DNA of 16,215 bases from an uncultured Ellagibacter sp. (lineage in GTDB: Bacteria; Actinomycetota; Coriobacteriia; Coriobacteriales; Eggerthellaceae). Where the stretch lies: the NCBI GenBank assembly GCA_934654815.1, contig CAKUGU010000048.1:1-16215 (forward strand), read 5' to 3'. The notes beneath the pieces are model-generated. The model ran no database searches. It worked only from the letters and a program-made list of their open reading frames with translations, and was not told the DNA's origin. The position numbers were made by a program, and so were the translations under genes. Below, piece by piece: positions 6,970-14,791 of the stretch. Each line of letters begins with the position of its first letter. The first letter of the stretch is position 1.

Positions 6970-7542
6970 ATGAAACGTTTTAGAGCTCTGTCACTGTGTG
7001 CGATCACTGCCCTATGCATGGCCATCGGAGGCCTTGCCCTTACGGGCTGCAGCAGCGCCGAAGACGACGAGGCCGCCATCAAAGAGGCGCTTTCTGCGCA
7101 GTTCGATCGGCTGAAGAACCTCGACGACGCAACCGTCGACGAGATCTCGCAGGCAATCGGCAACAACGAGCTGTCGAATCTCGGCATCGCGCCGGCCGAT
7201 TTCGCGAAGGCCTACCTCGATGGGTTCGACTACTCGATTCAAAGCGTTAAGATCGACGGCGACAGCGCGACCGCCACGGTAACCGTCACCTGCAAGAGCC
7301 TGAAGGAATTCGAGACGTCCCTTACCACGATGGCGAACGAGTACATCGCCGACTCGGGCAATTGGGAGAAATCGGAAGAGCAGATCTACCAGGAAATCGG
7401 GGCGAAGACGATGGAGTCTTTGAAGTCGGTGCCGGCCGCGACGACGTCCCCGCTCGATCTTCGCTTCACGAAATCGAGCGGCGAATGGTCGCCCGATGCG
7501 AGCAATGAATCCACCGTCACGAACGCGATGATCGCTCTGTAA
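6970..7542 (+). CDS. Small secreted lipoprotein of unknown function
   Basis: A 190-residue predicted lipoprotein. The N-terminus MKRFRALSLC is followed by a hydrophobic stretch and the lipobox LTGC, making Cys27 the lipidated residue. The mature part is acidic and soluble. It starts with a helical segment (DEEAIKEAL-like composition) followed by a strand-rich region (YSIQSVKIDGDSATATVTV). This layout resembles DUF4878/DUF5105-type lipoproteins with an NTF2-like fold, a tentative comparison from memory. ATG at 6970 is preferred over ATG at 6949 because GAAAGGA lies about eight bases before it and the signal peptide then starts with MKR. It stands alone between the divergently transcribed regulator and a clear terminator. 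The function is unknown; it probably sits on the outer face of the membrane. Confidence 0.8.
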   Translation: MKRFRALSLCAITALCMAIGGLALTGCSSAEDDEAAIKEALSAQFDRLKNLDDATVDEISQAIGNNELSNLGIAPADFAKAYLDGFDYSIQSVKIDGDSATATVTVTCKSLKEFETSLTTMANEYIADSGNWEKSEEQIYQEIGAKTMESLKSVPAATTSPLDLRFTKSSGEWSPDASNESTVTNAMIAL

Positions 7543-7598
7543 ATGCGGGCGTTGCGGCGCTGTCGCGAACGATACTGCAGAACACGCCGGCGCGCTCC

Positions 7599-7619
7599 AA
7601 ACGGGGCGTGCCGTTTTTT
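7599..7619 (+). terminator. Rho-independent terminator of the lipoprotein gene
   Basis: The stem AAACGG with CCGTTT has a 6-nt loop GGCGTG and runs into six T residues, 57 nt after the stop codon. A competing pairing of CACGCC (7583-7588) with GGCGTG (7605-7610) exists but would not leave the T tract adjacent. Orientation matches the lipoprotein gene. Confidence 0.75.
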
Positions 7620-7635
7620 ATGCAAGCAAGCGCGG

Positions 7636-7709
7636 ATTCGCAATTTGGTAGCTGAATGATTCGTATTTTGGTATGCAGAGCATTCGTTTTTTGGTAGCTG
7701 AATGATTCT
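7636..7709. repeat. Tandem repeat with 23-bp period
   Basis: Three units and the start of a fourth begin at 7636, 7659, 7682 and 7705. The conserved core is ATTCGnnnTTTGGTA followed by eight variable bases; units one and three share GCTGAATG there, unit two has TGCAGAGC. In units one and three the tail plus the next unit's start makes the small palindrome GAATGATTC. The period is not a multiple of three, so this is not a coding repeat, and two helical turns (about 21-23 bp) would place the cores on one DNA face. It lies between the lipoprotein terminator and the fic remnant, in an AT-richer stretch. Confidence 0.75.
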
Positions 7710-7780
7710 CAATAGCCGAGTCGCCACTGGAAGACGTCCCGATTCTTACAAGTTCACCAGTTCAAAGTCCGTGCGGGCCT

Positions 7781-8228
7781 TTAGCGGACTTTGCGGTAGC
7801 GAGTTGCTCTCGCCGCACCGATTTTTTCAACGTATCCTCCATCTTGGAGTTTTTTGCAGAATGCGTTCGATCGTTCTTGCCCTCATTCCATCCGATCGAG
7901 CTTGTGGCAAGTGCTTCGTAATAGCTTTCTTTCGTTTTCTCGATCTCTGTTTCGATGGATAGGTACTTTCTGACAGTGTATCCGTTTCGGTAGAGGAACA
8001 GGAGCGTCATGAGCTTGCTCATTCTTCCATTACCGTCGTTGAACGGGTGAATGCTGGCGAAATCGAAAACGAAGATGAGGCTTACGAGTAGGGGGCCGTA
8101 GATTCCTTTTTCGATCTCGTTGGCGTACTCGTCGCGGATTTTCTGGACAGCGGCAGATGTTGCGACGGCGGGCGTGGGGGAAATCGGGTAACAAGTCTCC
8201 CCTCGTTGCGATCGATACGTAGTCTGAG
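7781..8228 (-). pseudogene. Decayed fic gene (Fic/DOC-type AMPylase remnant)
   Basis: The minus strand encodes the Fic catalytic motif HPFNDGNGR followed by MSKLMTLLFLYRNGY and SIETEIEKTKESYYEALA, a near-typical Fic core; intact Fic enzymes transfer AMP or similar groups to target proteins. Three lesions are visible. The N-terminal half is missing, the frame running into the stop of the adjacent glycosyltransferase gene. After GWNEGKND the sequence jumps to the C-terminal winged-helix segment (TIERIL), skipping the usual middle part. Removing one base from the A6 run near 7850-7855 would restore IERILQKLQDGGYVEKIG and its continuation to a TAA at 7781-7783. In the actual frame the core instead reads through to a TGA slightly further on. 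The pieces match Fic proteins with a C-terminal DNA-binding domain. It is not expected to be functional. Confidence 0.75.
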
Positions 8229-9395
8229 CTACTCTCCTGTTTTCGCGATGAGGCTGACGAGGGAATCGCCGAGTCGTTCCTCGCTCTCGAGGCGCTCAAT
8301 AACCGTTTCAAGCTCTTCCTCGATAGATTCGTCTTCGTCATCGCGGTGGAGAAGGCCGCGCGCCCAGTCTCGCACCATGGCCGACAGGCCGATGCGGAAG
8401 CGGGTGTAGCGTCGTGCGAGTCCGCTAGGGATCTCGGTGCGTTCGCCCTGGTCGAACTCTATCGCCGTACGCACGACGTCGCCGAGCGCAGGGAAGATCT
8501 CGTTCGCGGTCGCAACGGGGTCGTCGAAGCGCGTGCGAAGAACGTGCCCAAGCGACGACAGGCATTCCTTCTGCTTGTCAAGGGGAAGCCTGAACAGGTC
8601 GTAGCAAAGGAAATCGAGGATCCAATCCATCAGCCGCACAGGGCAGAGCTCCATGAGGCCGCGGTCCTGCCAATGCGCAAGGATGGCGTCGACGATCTCG
8701 ATGTGCTTGGGCACGCGCCACTTCGACGAATTGGCGAACGTCGACATGAGCGAATCTTTGCGCGACAGGCGGTAATAGTACAGCTTGTCGGAGATGAGCG
8801 CGGTCGCCTGCGCAAGCGGATAGATATCGAAATGGAACACCTGGTCCTCGCCGAACGGGACGCCCTCATCGAATCGGATGAGGTTTTTATCGAGGAAATC
8901 CTTCCGAACGGCGGTTCGCCACGCGAAAGGGCGCGAGCTCTCGGCGAAAAGCAGGTTCTCGTCGAAGCCGTCGTAAACCTTGTCGCATGGCGACAGGACG
9001 CGATCGAGCCAGTCGTTGCCTGCCTTTTCCGGTACGCAGTATGCCCCAAACGTCACGATATCGACTTCGTTCTTCTCGAACGCGCCGAGGACGGTTCCGC
9101 AAGCGTTTTCCGCAAGGTAGTCGTCGGAATCGACGAACATGATGTAGGTTCCCTGGGCCGCCTCTATTCCGACGTTGCGCGCCGAGGAGAGCCCGCCGTT
9201 GGGCTTGTCGAGAACGCGAACGCGGCCGTCGAGCTTCGCATGCGCCCGCGCGATGGCCGCGGACCGGTCGGTCGATCCGTCGTTCACGCAGATGATCTCA
9301 ATGTCTTCAAGCGTTTGCCCACGTAGGGTGTCGAGACAGTACGAAAGGTAGCGTTCGACGTTGTAAACGGGTACGACGATGGAAATCTGAGGCAT
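8229..9395 (-). CDS. GT2-family glycosyltransferase A
   Basis: A 388-residue predicted inverting glycosyltransferase of family 2 with a GT-A fold. The N-terminal domain shows ISIVVPVYNVERYL, then VNDGSTDRS (nucleotide-sugar binding, Asp39), GGLSSARNVGIEAA, and the metal-binding DSDD at residues 89-92. The C-terminal part is helical and acidic (a run of Glu-rich residues near the end) and has no membrane helix. ATG at 9395 is preferred over the GTG at 9407 because AGTGAGG lies seven bases upstream. It begins 12 nt after the stop of glycosyltransferase B and is surely in the same operon. The likely job is adding a sugar to a cell-surface glycan on the cytoplasmic side; donor and acceptor are unknown. 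Its stop abuts the fic remnant, with no terminator seen between them. Confidence 0.85.
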   Translation of the reverse strand: MPQISIVVPVYNVERYLSYCLDTLRGQTLEDIEIICVNDGSTDRSAAIARAHAKLDGRVRVLDKPNGGLSSARNVGIEAAQGTYIMFVDSDDYLAENACGTVLGAFEKNEVDIVTFGAYCVPEKAGNDWLDRVLSPCDKVYDGFDENLLFAESSRPFAWRTAVRKDFLDKNLIRFDEGVPFGEDQVFHFDIYPLAQATALISDKLYYYRLSRKDSLMSTFANSSKWRVPKHIEIVDAILAHWQDRGLMELCPVRLMDWILDFLCYDLFRLPLDKQKECLSSLGHVLRTRFDDPVATANEIFPALGDVVRTAIEFDQGERTEIPSGLARRYTRFRIGLSAMVRDWARGLLHRDDEDESIEEELETVIERLESEERLGDSLVSLIAKTGE

Positions 9396-9407
9396 GCTGG
9401 ACCTCAC

Positions 9408-10475
9408 TTAGCGGGCGAACCGGTTGCGAAGAGCTGCGAAGAACGCGCCCCAGCCCTTCGCGTCGATGAGCAGTTTCGCACGGGTGAGCGCGCTGTCGCT
9501 CGGCTTGCCGCAGCGCCATGCATGGAATTTTTCGGGCGAGCGCATGATGGACTCCATGTCCTGCTGCTTCCACCATTCGAACGCTTGCATGTCGATGCGG
9601 CCTGCCTGCGTGTCGCGTTTGAAGTCCTCGGAGAAGCGCTTGAGGAACTCGAGCTTGAGCCCGTCCGCCAGACGGTCGTAGTTCCACATGTAGGTGTCGT
9701 ACTTCATCTTCTCCTCGACGGTGACGAGGTAGTCTTTCTCGGGATGAGCAGCCAAGAAGCGCTCGATCTCGTCGTACTCGTCGCACACGCAGTACACCTT
9801 GGAAGGGGAGTTCACTGACGATGCCTCGTTGTCCTGACGGTAATGGAGCACCGCTTCGTGCAAGAACGTCACGCGCGTAGCGCAGGCCCAGACCTTGAAG
9901 TCGAACGCGGTGTCCTGATACGATGCGCCCGGCGTTTCAAGGAAGCGGATGCCGTTGTCGTTCAGGAAGTCGCGGCGGTAGATCGCCGACCAGATGGAGT
10001 TCTTCCGGTAATAGACTTCGTATTCCTTCTGTGTGTCGACGAGGCGGTTTGCCATGTCGGGCGTCACCACTTCGAAAAGCTCGTTCTTCTCTTCCGGGGT
10101 CGACCAATAGAACCAGAAGTTCGCCTTCGCGACCTGCGCATCGAACTTCTCGGCGGCGTTGACGAGTTTCTCGAGCGCGTCGGGCTCGAAGAAGTCGTCG
10201 GATTCGAGGATGCCGACGTATTCCCCGCGCGCGGCGTTAAGCCCCATGTTCATGGAGATGCCGTAGCCGGAGTTCTCCTTGTCGATCACGCGGAACCGAT
10301 CGTCGGCGTCGAGGTATTCCTGGATGATGTCGCGAGAGGAGTCCTTTGAGCCGTCGTTGATGCAGATCACTTCGATGTCGCGAAGGGTCTGGTTCCGCGC
10401 GGAATCAAGGCATTCGCGCAAGTATTTCTCGACGTTGTAGATGGGCACCAGAAGGCTCACACGGGGCTGCGTCAT
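9408..10475 (-). CDS. GT2-family glycosyltransferase B
   Basis: A 355-residue family 2 glycosyltransferase and first gene of a two-gene operon with glycosyltransferase A. Motifs are VSLLVPIYNVEKYLRECL, INDGSKDSS (Asp41), NSGYGISMNMGLNAARGEY and the metal site ESDD at residues 91-94, where relatives have DSDD or DADD. The remaining two thirds is a soluble, charged, mostly helical region with several tryptophans (FEWWKQQDMESI). ATG at 10475 (MTQPRVSLLV) is preferred over the outer start at 10550 because the family motif begins there; the site AAGAGAA before it is a modest ribosome binding site. A TATACT box lies 38 nt upstream. It is likely to build the same surface glycan as its neighbours. 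Confidence 0.85.
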   Translation of the reverse strand: MTQPRVSLLVPIYNVEKYLRECLDSARNQTLRDIEVICINDGSKDSSRDIIQEYLDADDRFRVIDKENSGYGISMNMGLNAARGEYVGILESDDFFEPDALEKLVNAAEKFDAQVAKANFWFYWSTPEEKNELFEVVTPDMANRLVDTQKEYEVYYRKNSIWSAIYRRDFLNDNGIRFLETPGASYQDTAFDFKVWACATRVTFLHEAVLHYRQDNEASSVNSPSKVYCVCDEYDEIERFLAAHPEKDYLVTVEEKMKYDTYMWNYDRLADGLKLEFLKRFSEDFKRDTQAGRIDMQAFEWWKQQDMESIMRSPEKFHAWRCGKPSDSALTRAKLLIDAKGWGAFFAALRNRFAR

Positions 10476-10512
10476 GCGTTTCTCTTCTTTCGTAAGGGAT
10501 GTATGCGAAACC

Positions 10513-10523
10513 AGTATAGCGAA
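10513..10523 (-). promoter_or_regulatory. Promoter core of the GT B/GT A operon (TTCGCTATACT)
   Basis: On the minus strand, TTCGCTATACT contains the -10 hexamer TATACT (10513-10518). TTGACG at 10539-10544 would be a -35 but is spaced 20 bp away, longer than usual. The same 11-mer recurs in front of glycosyltransferase C, supporting its role. The predicted leader is about 30 nt. Confidence 0.5.
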
Positions 10524-10637
10524 AGCCCCGCGCGAACGCGTCAAGCTCAAAATACCTGCATGAAGAGGCTTGGTGCGCCATTATGCGGAAATAGGCTCCT
10601 TTCGGGCGATCGCCGAGGATTCTTCTCGTCGTGCCGT

Positions 10638-10643
10638 ATACTG
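10638..10643 (+). promoter_or_regulatory. Possible -10 box of the acyltransferase gene
   Basis: A plus-strand TATACT lies 43 nt before the acyltransferase ATG, in the 210-nt divergent region shared with the glycosyltransferase operon. No convincing -35 hexamer stands at 16-18 bp upstream, so the call rests on the hexamer and its position. Confidence 0.35.
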
Positions 10644-10685
10644 TAAGTTCTGATTCGAACGGTACGGGAAAGGAAAAGCGACTCC

Positions 10686-11672
10686 ATGGCGAAAAAGCGT
10701 TTCGACTGGCTCGATATCGCGAAGGGCATCGCGATCCTGCTTGTCATCGTGGGGCATACGGTGAACAATCCTTCGCCCATTCGCCAGGTTATCTTCTCTT
10801 TTCATATGCCGCTCTTCTTCATCCTGGCGGGGTACACCTTCCGCGTGAAACCGTGGGGCGAGCTGGTGAAAACCTCGTGCGTAAGGCTGCTCGTCCCATA
10901 TTTCCTCGTGGCGCTGTCGTGGAAGATCCCTTACTTTTTCACGACCGGGGGACAGGTCGACGAATCGTCTCTGCTTGCCGGTCTCGGGACGATTCTCTTC
11001 GCCTCGGGAACCGACGTCCCCGTCCTCGGGTTCGATGCGGTCGGCATGTCGTGGTTCCTCATGGCGCTCTTCGTGTCGCGCCTGCTCCTGAACGCGCTCA
11101 TGATGCTGTTCGAGCGATTCCGCGTTCCCGAGCTCGCCCAGGGGCTCATCTGCCTCGTCATAGCGTTCGCGGGCGTTTCATGCTCGAAGCTTTTCGGTTT
11201 CTACCTCCCCTTGAGCGGGGATGTGAGCCTCTACGTCGTGTTCCTCATGTGGTGCGGGCATATGGCGCGCAAGCACGGAGTCTCGCCCGAATCCGCCAAG
11301 TGGTACGTGGTGCTCGCGGTGTTCGCCGTGTGGGTGGCGAGCATTCAGATAGGTTCCTTCGAGATATCCTCGCGCAACTTCGCGCACCCCGTTTCGGGCA
11401 CGGTCGGCGCGCTCGCCGGCACGTTCTTCGTGTGCTGGGTTTCGGCCCTCATTGAGCGGATGAAGAGCGTGACCGCCTTGAGCTGGTTTGAGCGGTTCCT
11501 CGCGTTCTGCGGCAAGAACAGCCTCGCCATCTTCTGCATCCATGCGCTCGACTGGATGTTCCCCTGGCAGGCGATGCCGTACCTGAAGACGCTCCCGTTC
11601 TCCGGCGGCGTCGCCTCGGCGCTGCGCTGCGCGTGCGATGTTTCCATCGCCTACGTGGTGAAGAAGGCGTAG
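10686..11672 (+). CDS. Acyltransferase-3 family membrane O-acyltransferase
   Basis: A 328-residue multi-spanning membrane protein of the acyltransferase 3 family, which moves acyl groups (often acetyl) onto sugars of surface polymers. The N-terminus RFDWLDIAKGIAILLVIVGH carries the family's catalytic-site histidine (His24) at the end of the first helix, followed by the typical FSFHMPLFFILAGY segment. About ten hydrophobic segments follow. The start is backed by AAAGGA upstream of the ATG. It is the first gene of a plus-strand pair with the GT-C-like protein 27 nt downstream, and is divergent from the GT B/GT A operon. This context indicates modification of the glycan made by the locus. Acyl donor and target sugar cannot be read from sequence. 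Confidence 0.85.
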   Translation: MAKKRFDWLDIAKGIAILLVIVGHTVNNPSPIRQVIFSFHMPLFFILAGYTFRVKPWGELVKTSCVRLLVPYFLVALSWKIPYFFTTGGQVDESSLLAGLGTILFASGTDVPVLGFDAVGMSWFLMALFVSRLLLNALMMLFERFRVPELAQGLICLVIAFAGVSCSKLFGFYLPLSGDVSLYVVFLMWCGHMARKHGVSPESAKWYVVLAVFAVWVASIQIGSFEISSRNFAHPVSGTVGALAGTFFVCWVSALIERMKSVTALSWFERFLAFCGKNSLAIFCIHALDWMFPWQAMPYLKTLPFSGGVASALRCACDVSIAYVVKKA

Positions 11673-11699
11673 GGGCGCATGGTTGGAGAGGGATCGCAT

Positions 11700-13418
11700 A
11701 TGCGGAAGGCTCCTTCGGCAGCGCGCGCGTGGGCTGCGGCCTGCGTTGCCGCGTTGGCCGCCGAGGCGCTCCTCAACTGGGCGTCGCTTTTCGCGAGTGC
11801 CGACTACTCCTTCTCGTTGAAGGTGTCGTGCGCGCGCGTGGCGATTCTGCTTGCGGCGTTCGCCCTGTACCGCGTGTTCAGGCGGAAGTCCCGCATCTGG
11901 CGCGTTCCCCTCGATTTGGCGAGGCGCTCTCAGCGCGTCGCCATCTGCGCCATGCTCGCGGTCATGTGCGTCTTTCTCGCAGGCCTTTCGCGCGTGTCGG
12001 GTCAGGACGTGTGGCTCGAGCGAGGTGCTGTGTACGAGGAGGGCATCCAAGCCGTTCAGGACGGCAACCAGTACAACCATCTTGCCGACGCGTTCTTGGC
12101 GGGAAGAGTCGATCTTGATCTTCCGCAGTCGGAGATTCTGCTTTCGATGGACAACCCCTACGACACGCCGCTGCGCCAGCAGCTCAACGCGTCCGCCCAC
12201 GAGCCGATTTACTGGGATTACGCGTTCCGCGACGGGAAGTACTACTGCTATTTCGGGGCGCTGCCGTGCCTGCTCACGTTTCTGCCGTTCAAGGCGGTAA
12301 CGGGTCACGACCTGCGCACGGACTACGTGGTCGTGCTGTTCGCCTGTCTTGCGGTCATCGCCGGGGCGGCGTTGCTCTACCAACTTGCGAAAACGTACTT
12401 CAAGGAGCTGTCGTTCGGCGCGTACGTCGTCGGAGTCGTGTTCCTGTTCTGCTCGGGAGGCATCATGGAGCAGGTGTTCCTTCCGCGTATCTACCCGATT
12501 CCCATCCTTTCGGCCCTGTTCTTCTGTTTCCTGGGCTTTACGCTCCTTTTGAAGGCGAAGCGCCGATTCCGGGAGGGGAACCTTGCGAACAAGGCGCTGC
12601 TTGCGGGCGGCGCGCTTTGCGTGGCGTGCACGCTCGGGTGCCGGCCTCAGTACGTTCTCTCGGCGGCGCTCATCGTCGTCTTGTTCTGGCGCGAGATCCG
12701 TGAGGGGCTCTTCTTCTCGCGCGCGGGCGCGGGGAATACGCTTGCGGTCATCGCACCGTTTCTCGTGGCCGCAGTGCCCGCGTGCCTTTACAACTACGCG
12801 CGGTTCGCGTCTCCGTTCGACTTCGGCGCGTCGTACAATCTCACCGGTGCGGACATGACGGCGTATTCCTTCGACCCGCTCGTCGTTGCGGCGCGTTCGC
12901 TCGAGTACCTGTTCCTGCCGCCGGTCATGCAGGCGGGGTACCCCTTCATCCACGCGATCGACGAGTTGGCGGGGCTGCCGGCGTGCCTTTGGACGAACGA
13001 GCCGGTGTACGGCGGTTTCTTCGCGTTCGCGCCCGCAGCATTCGCCGTCTTCGCGCTGGCGGGAAAGAAGATGCGCTCTTCGCTTGCAGAGCGGGGCGTG
13101 CGCGGATTGGCGGCCGCGTGCATCGTGCTTGCGGCGGTCGTACTCGTCGTGGTGAGCTACGTGTCGGGGGTCACCATGCGCTACTTCGCCGATTTCGCGT
13201 GGCTGCTCGTGCTGCCGGCGACGCTCGTGCTGTGGGAAACGATGGACGCCGAGCGCGCCCAAGGTGAGATCCGCACGTCGGGAAGCCTTTCCGCGCTCGT
13301 GATCGCGGGGCTCCCTTTGTACTGCTGGACGTTTCTCGCAACGACCCGTTTCGGCGCGCTTGCGGCGGCTTCGCCGTGGGTCTACAACGGCGTCGAAGCC
13401 CTGCTGCGCTTCCTGTAG
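11700..13418 (+). CDS. Multi-spanning membrane protein, probable GT-C type glycosyltransferase
   Basis: A 572-residue integral membrane protein with about a dozen hydrophobic segments. After the first helices comes a large outside loop containing NQYNHLADAFLAGRVDLDL (about residues 123-141) and then FRDGKYYCYFGALP. This pattern is seen in bacterial GT-C-fold membrane proteins, which use polyprenyl-phosphate sugars outside the membrane. I assign the fold from this layout and not from a definite catalytic motif. ATG at 11700 is preferred over ATG at 11679 because GGAGAGGG lies 7-12 bases before it, whereas the outer ATG has AGGGG only three bases away. It follows the acyltransferase by 27 nt, so the two are one operon. 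It converges on glycosyltransferase C, with only 3 nt between the stop codons. A glycan flippase- or polymerase-like role is an alternative. Confidence 0.65.
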   Translation: MRKAPSAARAWAAACVAALAAEALLNWASLFASADYSFSLKVSCARVAILLAAFALYRVFRRKSRIWRVPLDLARRSQRVAICAMLAVMCVFLAGLSRVSGQDVWLERGAVYEEGIQAVQDGNQYNHLADAFLAGRVDLDLPQSEILLSMDNPYDTPLRQQLNASAHEPIYWDYAFRDGKYYCYFGALPCLLTFLPFKAVTGHDLRTDYVVVLFACLAVIAGAALLYQLAKTYFKELSFGAYVVGVVFLFCSGGIMEQVFLPRIYPIPILSALFFCFLGFTLLLKAKRRFREGNLANKALLAGGALCVACTLGCRPQYVLSAALIVVLFWREIREGLFFSRAGAGNTLAVIAPFLVAAVPACLYNYARFASPFDFGASYNLTGADMTAYSFDPLVVAARSLEYLFLPPVMQAGYPFIHAIDELAGLPACLWTNEPVYGGFFAFAPAAFAVFALAGKKMRSSLAERGVRGLAAACIVLAAVVLVVVSYVSGVTMRYFADFAWLLVLPATLVLWETMDAERAQGEIRTSGSLSALVIAGLPLYCWTFLATTRFGALAAASPWVYNGVEALLRFL

Positions 13419-13421
13419 CGC

Positions 13422-14729
13422 CTATTCCTTGTCGTTTCGGATGACGGCCTTCTGGATTTGCCGGGGAATCCAGCAGATCGCTCGGCCGACCTTCTGCTCT
13501 GCCGCGTTCATCTGGGCGTCGAACTCTTTCCGCAACGCCTGCAGCTCGTTTTGCAGCGCATCGATCTTGCCGAGCAGCTCGTCGCGGTCGTTGCGCCTCC
13601 AGGCAATCTCCTCATCGCGTTCGGCGAGCTGATGCTCCAGGTCGTCGATGTAATCCTGCTTTTCGCGATTGATGCGGTACTCGATGCACAGGCGGCCGGT
13701 GAGCTCGCCCTGCTTCTCGCGGGCGTCGACGAACTGGCGGTAGAGCATCTCGTCGGGGGAGGTCTTGATCAGGGAGAGGAACCGCTTGAAGGCTTCTTCG
13801 TGCAGTTCGGCGTCGGCAACGTCGTCAAGGCCGAGTTCGCGGAGCGCGCCGCCTTCGGTGAGCGCGCGAACGGCTGCGCGGAAGCCTTCATAGGTGTTGA
13901 GCGTTTCCACATTGTGGACTACGCCGTCGAGCGCCCAGTTCACGTACCCGACGCGCAGCTCGTCCATGACGCCTTCGTTTTCAAGGAACGCCTTGAAGGA
14001 AAGGAACGCGCGGATGAAGTCGAGAGGATGGGAGTCCTTCTTCGCCATGACGTTCTCGCCCGTGCCTTCGCGATGGAAGATAAGGGGCTCGGCGACGAAC
14101 GTGATGCGCTTCGCGCGCACGATCGCGGGCGCCGAGAACATGAGATCCTCGGTCAGAATGACGTCTTCCTCGAAGCGAAGGCCGTTCGCCTTCACGAAAT
14201 CGGAGCGGAGGAACTTGTTCCACGGGAGGTTCTGCATCGCTCGAAACGCCCAGTCGGGGTTGTCTTTCCAGCAAAACGTCTCGTTGGGGAACTTGTCGGT
14301 GAGCACGGCCCAGTCGGCGAAGAAGGGAGAGCCGATGCGCTGGTCGAACACGTTGTAGGTGAGGACCGCCATATCGGCGTCTGTTTCCTCGGTGCGCGCG
14401 ACGGCTCGCTCGATGAGCGCGGACTCGCACCAGTCGTCCGCGTCGAAGAAATAGAGGTATTGGCCGCGAGCCGCGTCGATGCCTCGATTGCGGGCAGGGC
14501 CAGGGCCGGCGTTTTCCTGTCTGAGGAGCTGGATACGGCTGTCGGCCTCTTTATATTTCTCGAGAATCGCGGGAGTGCCGTCGGTGGAGCCGTCGTCAAC
14601 GCAGATGATCTCGATGCTCTTATACGTCTGCCCGAGCAAGCTGTCGAGGCATTGCGCGAGGAATCGCTCGCCGTTGTATACCGGGACGATGATGGAAACG
14701 AGGCTCTGCTCCTGGCTATGCTCGGTCAT
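13422..14729 (-). CDS. GT2-family glycosyltransferase C with coiled-coil tail
   Basis: A 435-residue family 2 glycosyltransferase. The GT-A domain shows VSIIVPVYNGERFLAQCL, VDDGSTDGT (Asp45, Asp46), GPARNRGIDAARG and the metal site DADD at residues 96-99. A helical middle region follows. From about residue 350 to 415 comes a highly charged heptad-like stretch (REKQDYIDDLEHQLAERDEE, then NELQALRKEFDAQ), a probable coiled coil. The protein ends in a basic tail (RAICWIPRQIQKAVIRNDKE) that could lie on the membrane. The start is supported by TAGGAG six bases before the ATG. It is transcribed alone, against the acyltransferase/GT-C pair and divergently from the ricin-repeat gene. The coiled coil suggests oligomer formation or docking with other glycan enzymes, an inference from similar tails in surface-polymer enzymes. 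Confidence 0.85.
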   Translation of the reverse strand: MTEHSQEQSLVSIIVPVYNGERFLAQCLDSLLGQTYKSIEIICVDDGSTDGTPAILEKYKEADSRIQLLRQENAGPGPARNRGIDAARGQYLYFFDADDWCESALIERAVARTEETDADMAVLTYNVFDQRIGSPFFADWAVLTDKFPNETFCWKDNPDWAFRAMQNLPWNKFLRSDFVKANGLRFEEDVILTEDLMFSAPAIVRAKRITFVAEPLIFHREGTGENVMAKKDSHPLDFIRAFLSFKAFLENEGVMDELRVGYVNWALDGVVHNVETLNTYEGFRAAVRALTEGGALRELGLDDVADAELHEEAFKRFLSLIKTSPDEMLYRQFVDAREKQGELTGRLCIEYRINREKQDYIDDLEHQLAERDEEIAWRRNDRDELLGKIDALQNELQALRKEFDAQMNAAEQKVGRAICWIPRQIQKAVIRNDKE

Positions 14730-14791
14730 GGATGCTCCTAGCGCATATGGCGTACGATCGACTGAGTGGGTCGATTTCGGTTCGGCATCCT

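Noticed and set aside
7636..7709. CRISPR array
   Set aside because: The 23-bp units are directly adjacent with no spacers of constant length, and there are no cas genes in the window.
7702..7962. 86-codon plus-strand frame over the fic remnant
   Set aside because: The opposite strand carries a recognisable Fic core; the plus frame has no start signal or motif.
8346..9326. 326-codon plus-strand open frame across glycosyltransferase A
   Set aside because: It is the antisense of a gene with clear GT2 motifs; its composition is that of a shadow frame.
11178..13262. 694-codon open frame on the minus strand opposite the acyltransferase and GT-C genes
   Set aside because: The translation is dominated by Arg, Glu and His with no domain, and it spans two well-supported genes on the other strand.
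13458..14741. 427-codon plus-strand open frame across glycosyltransferase C
   Set aside because: It is the antisense of a gene with full GT2 motifs and shows no recognisable domain.
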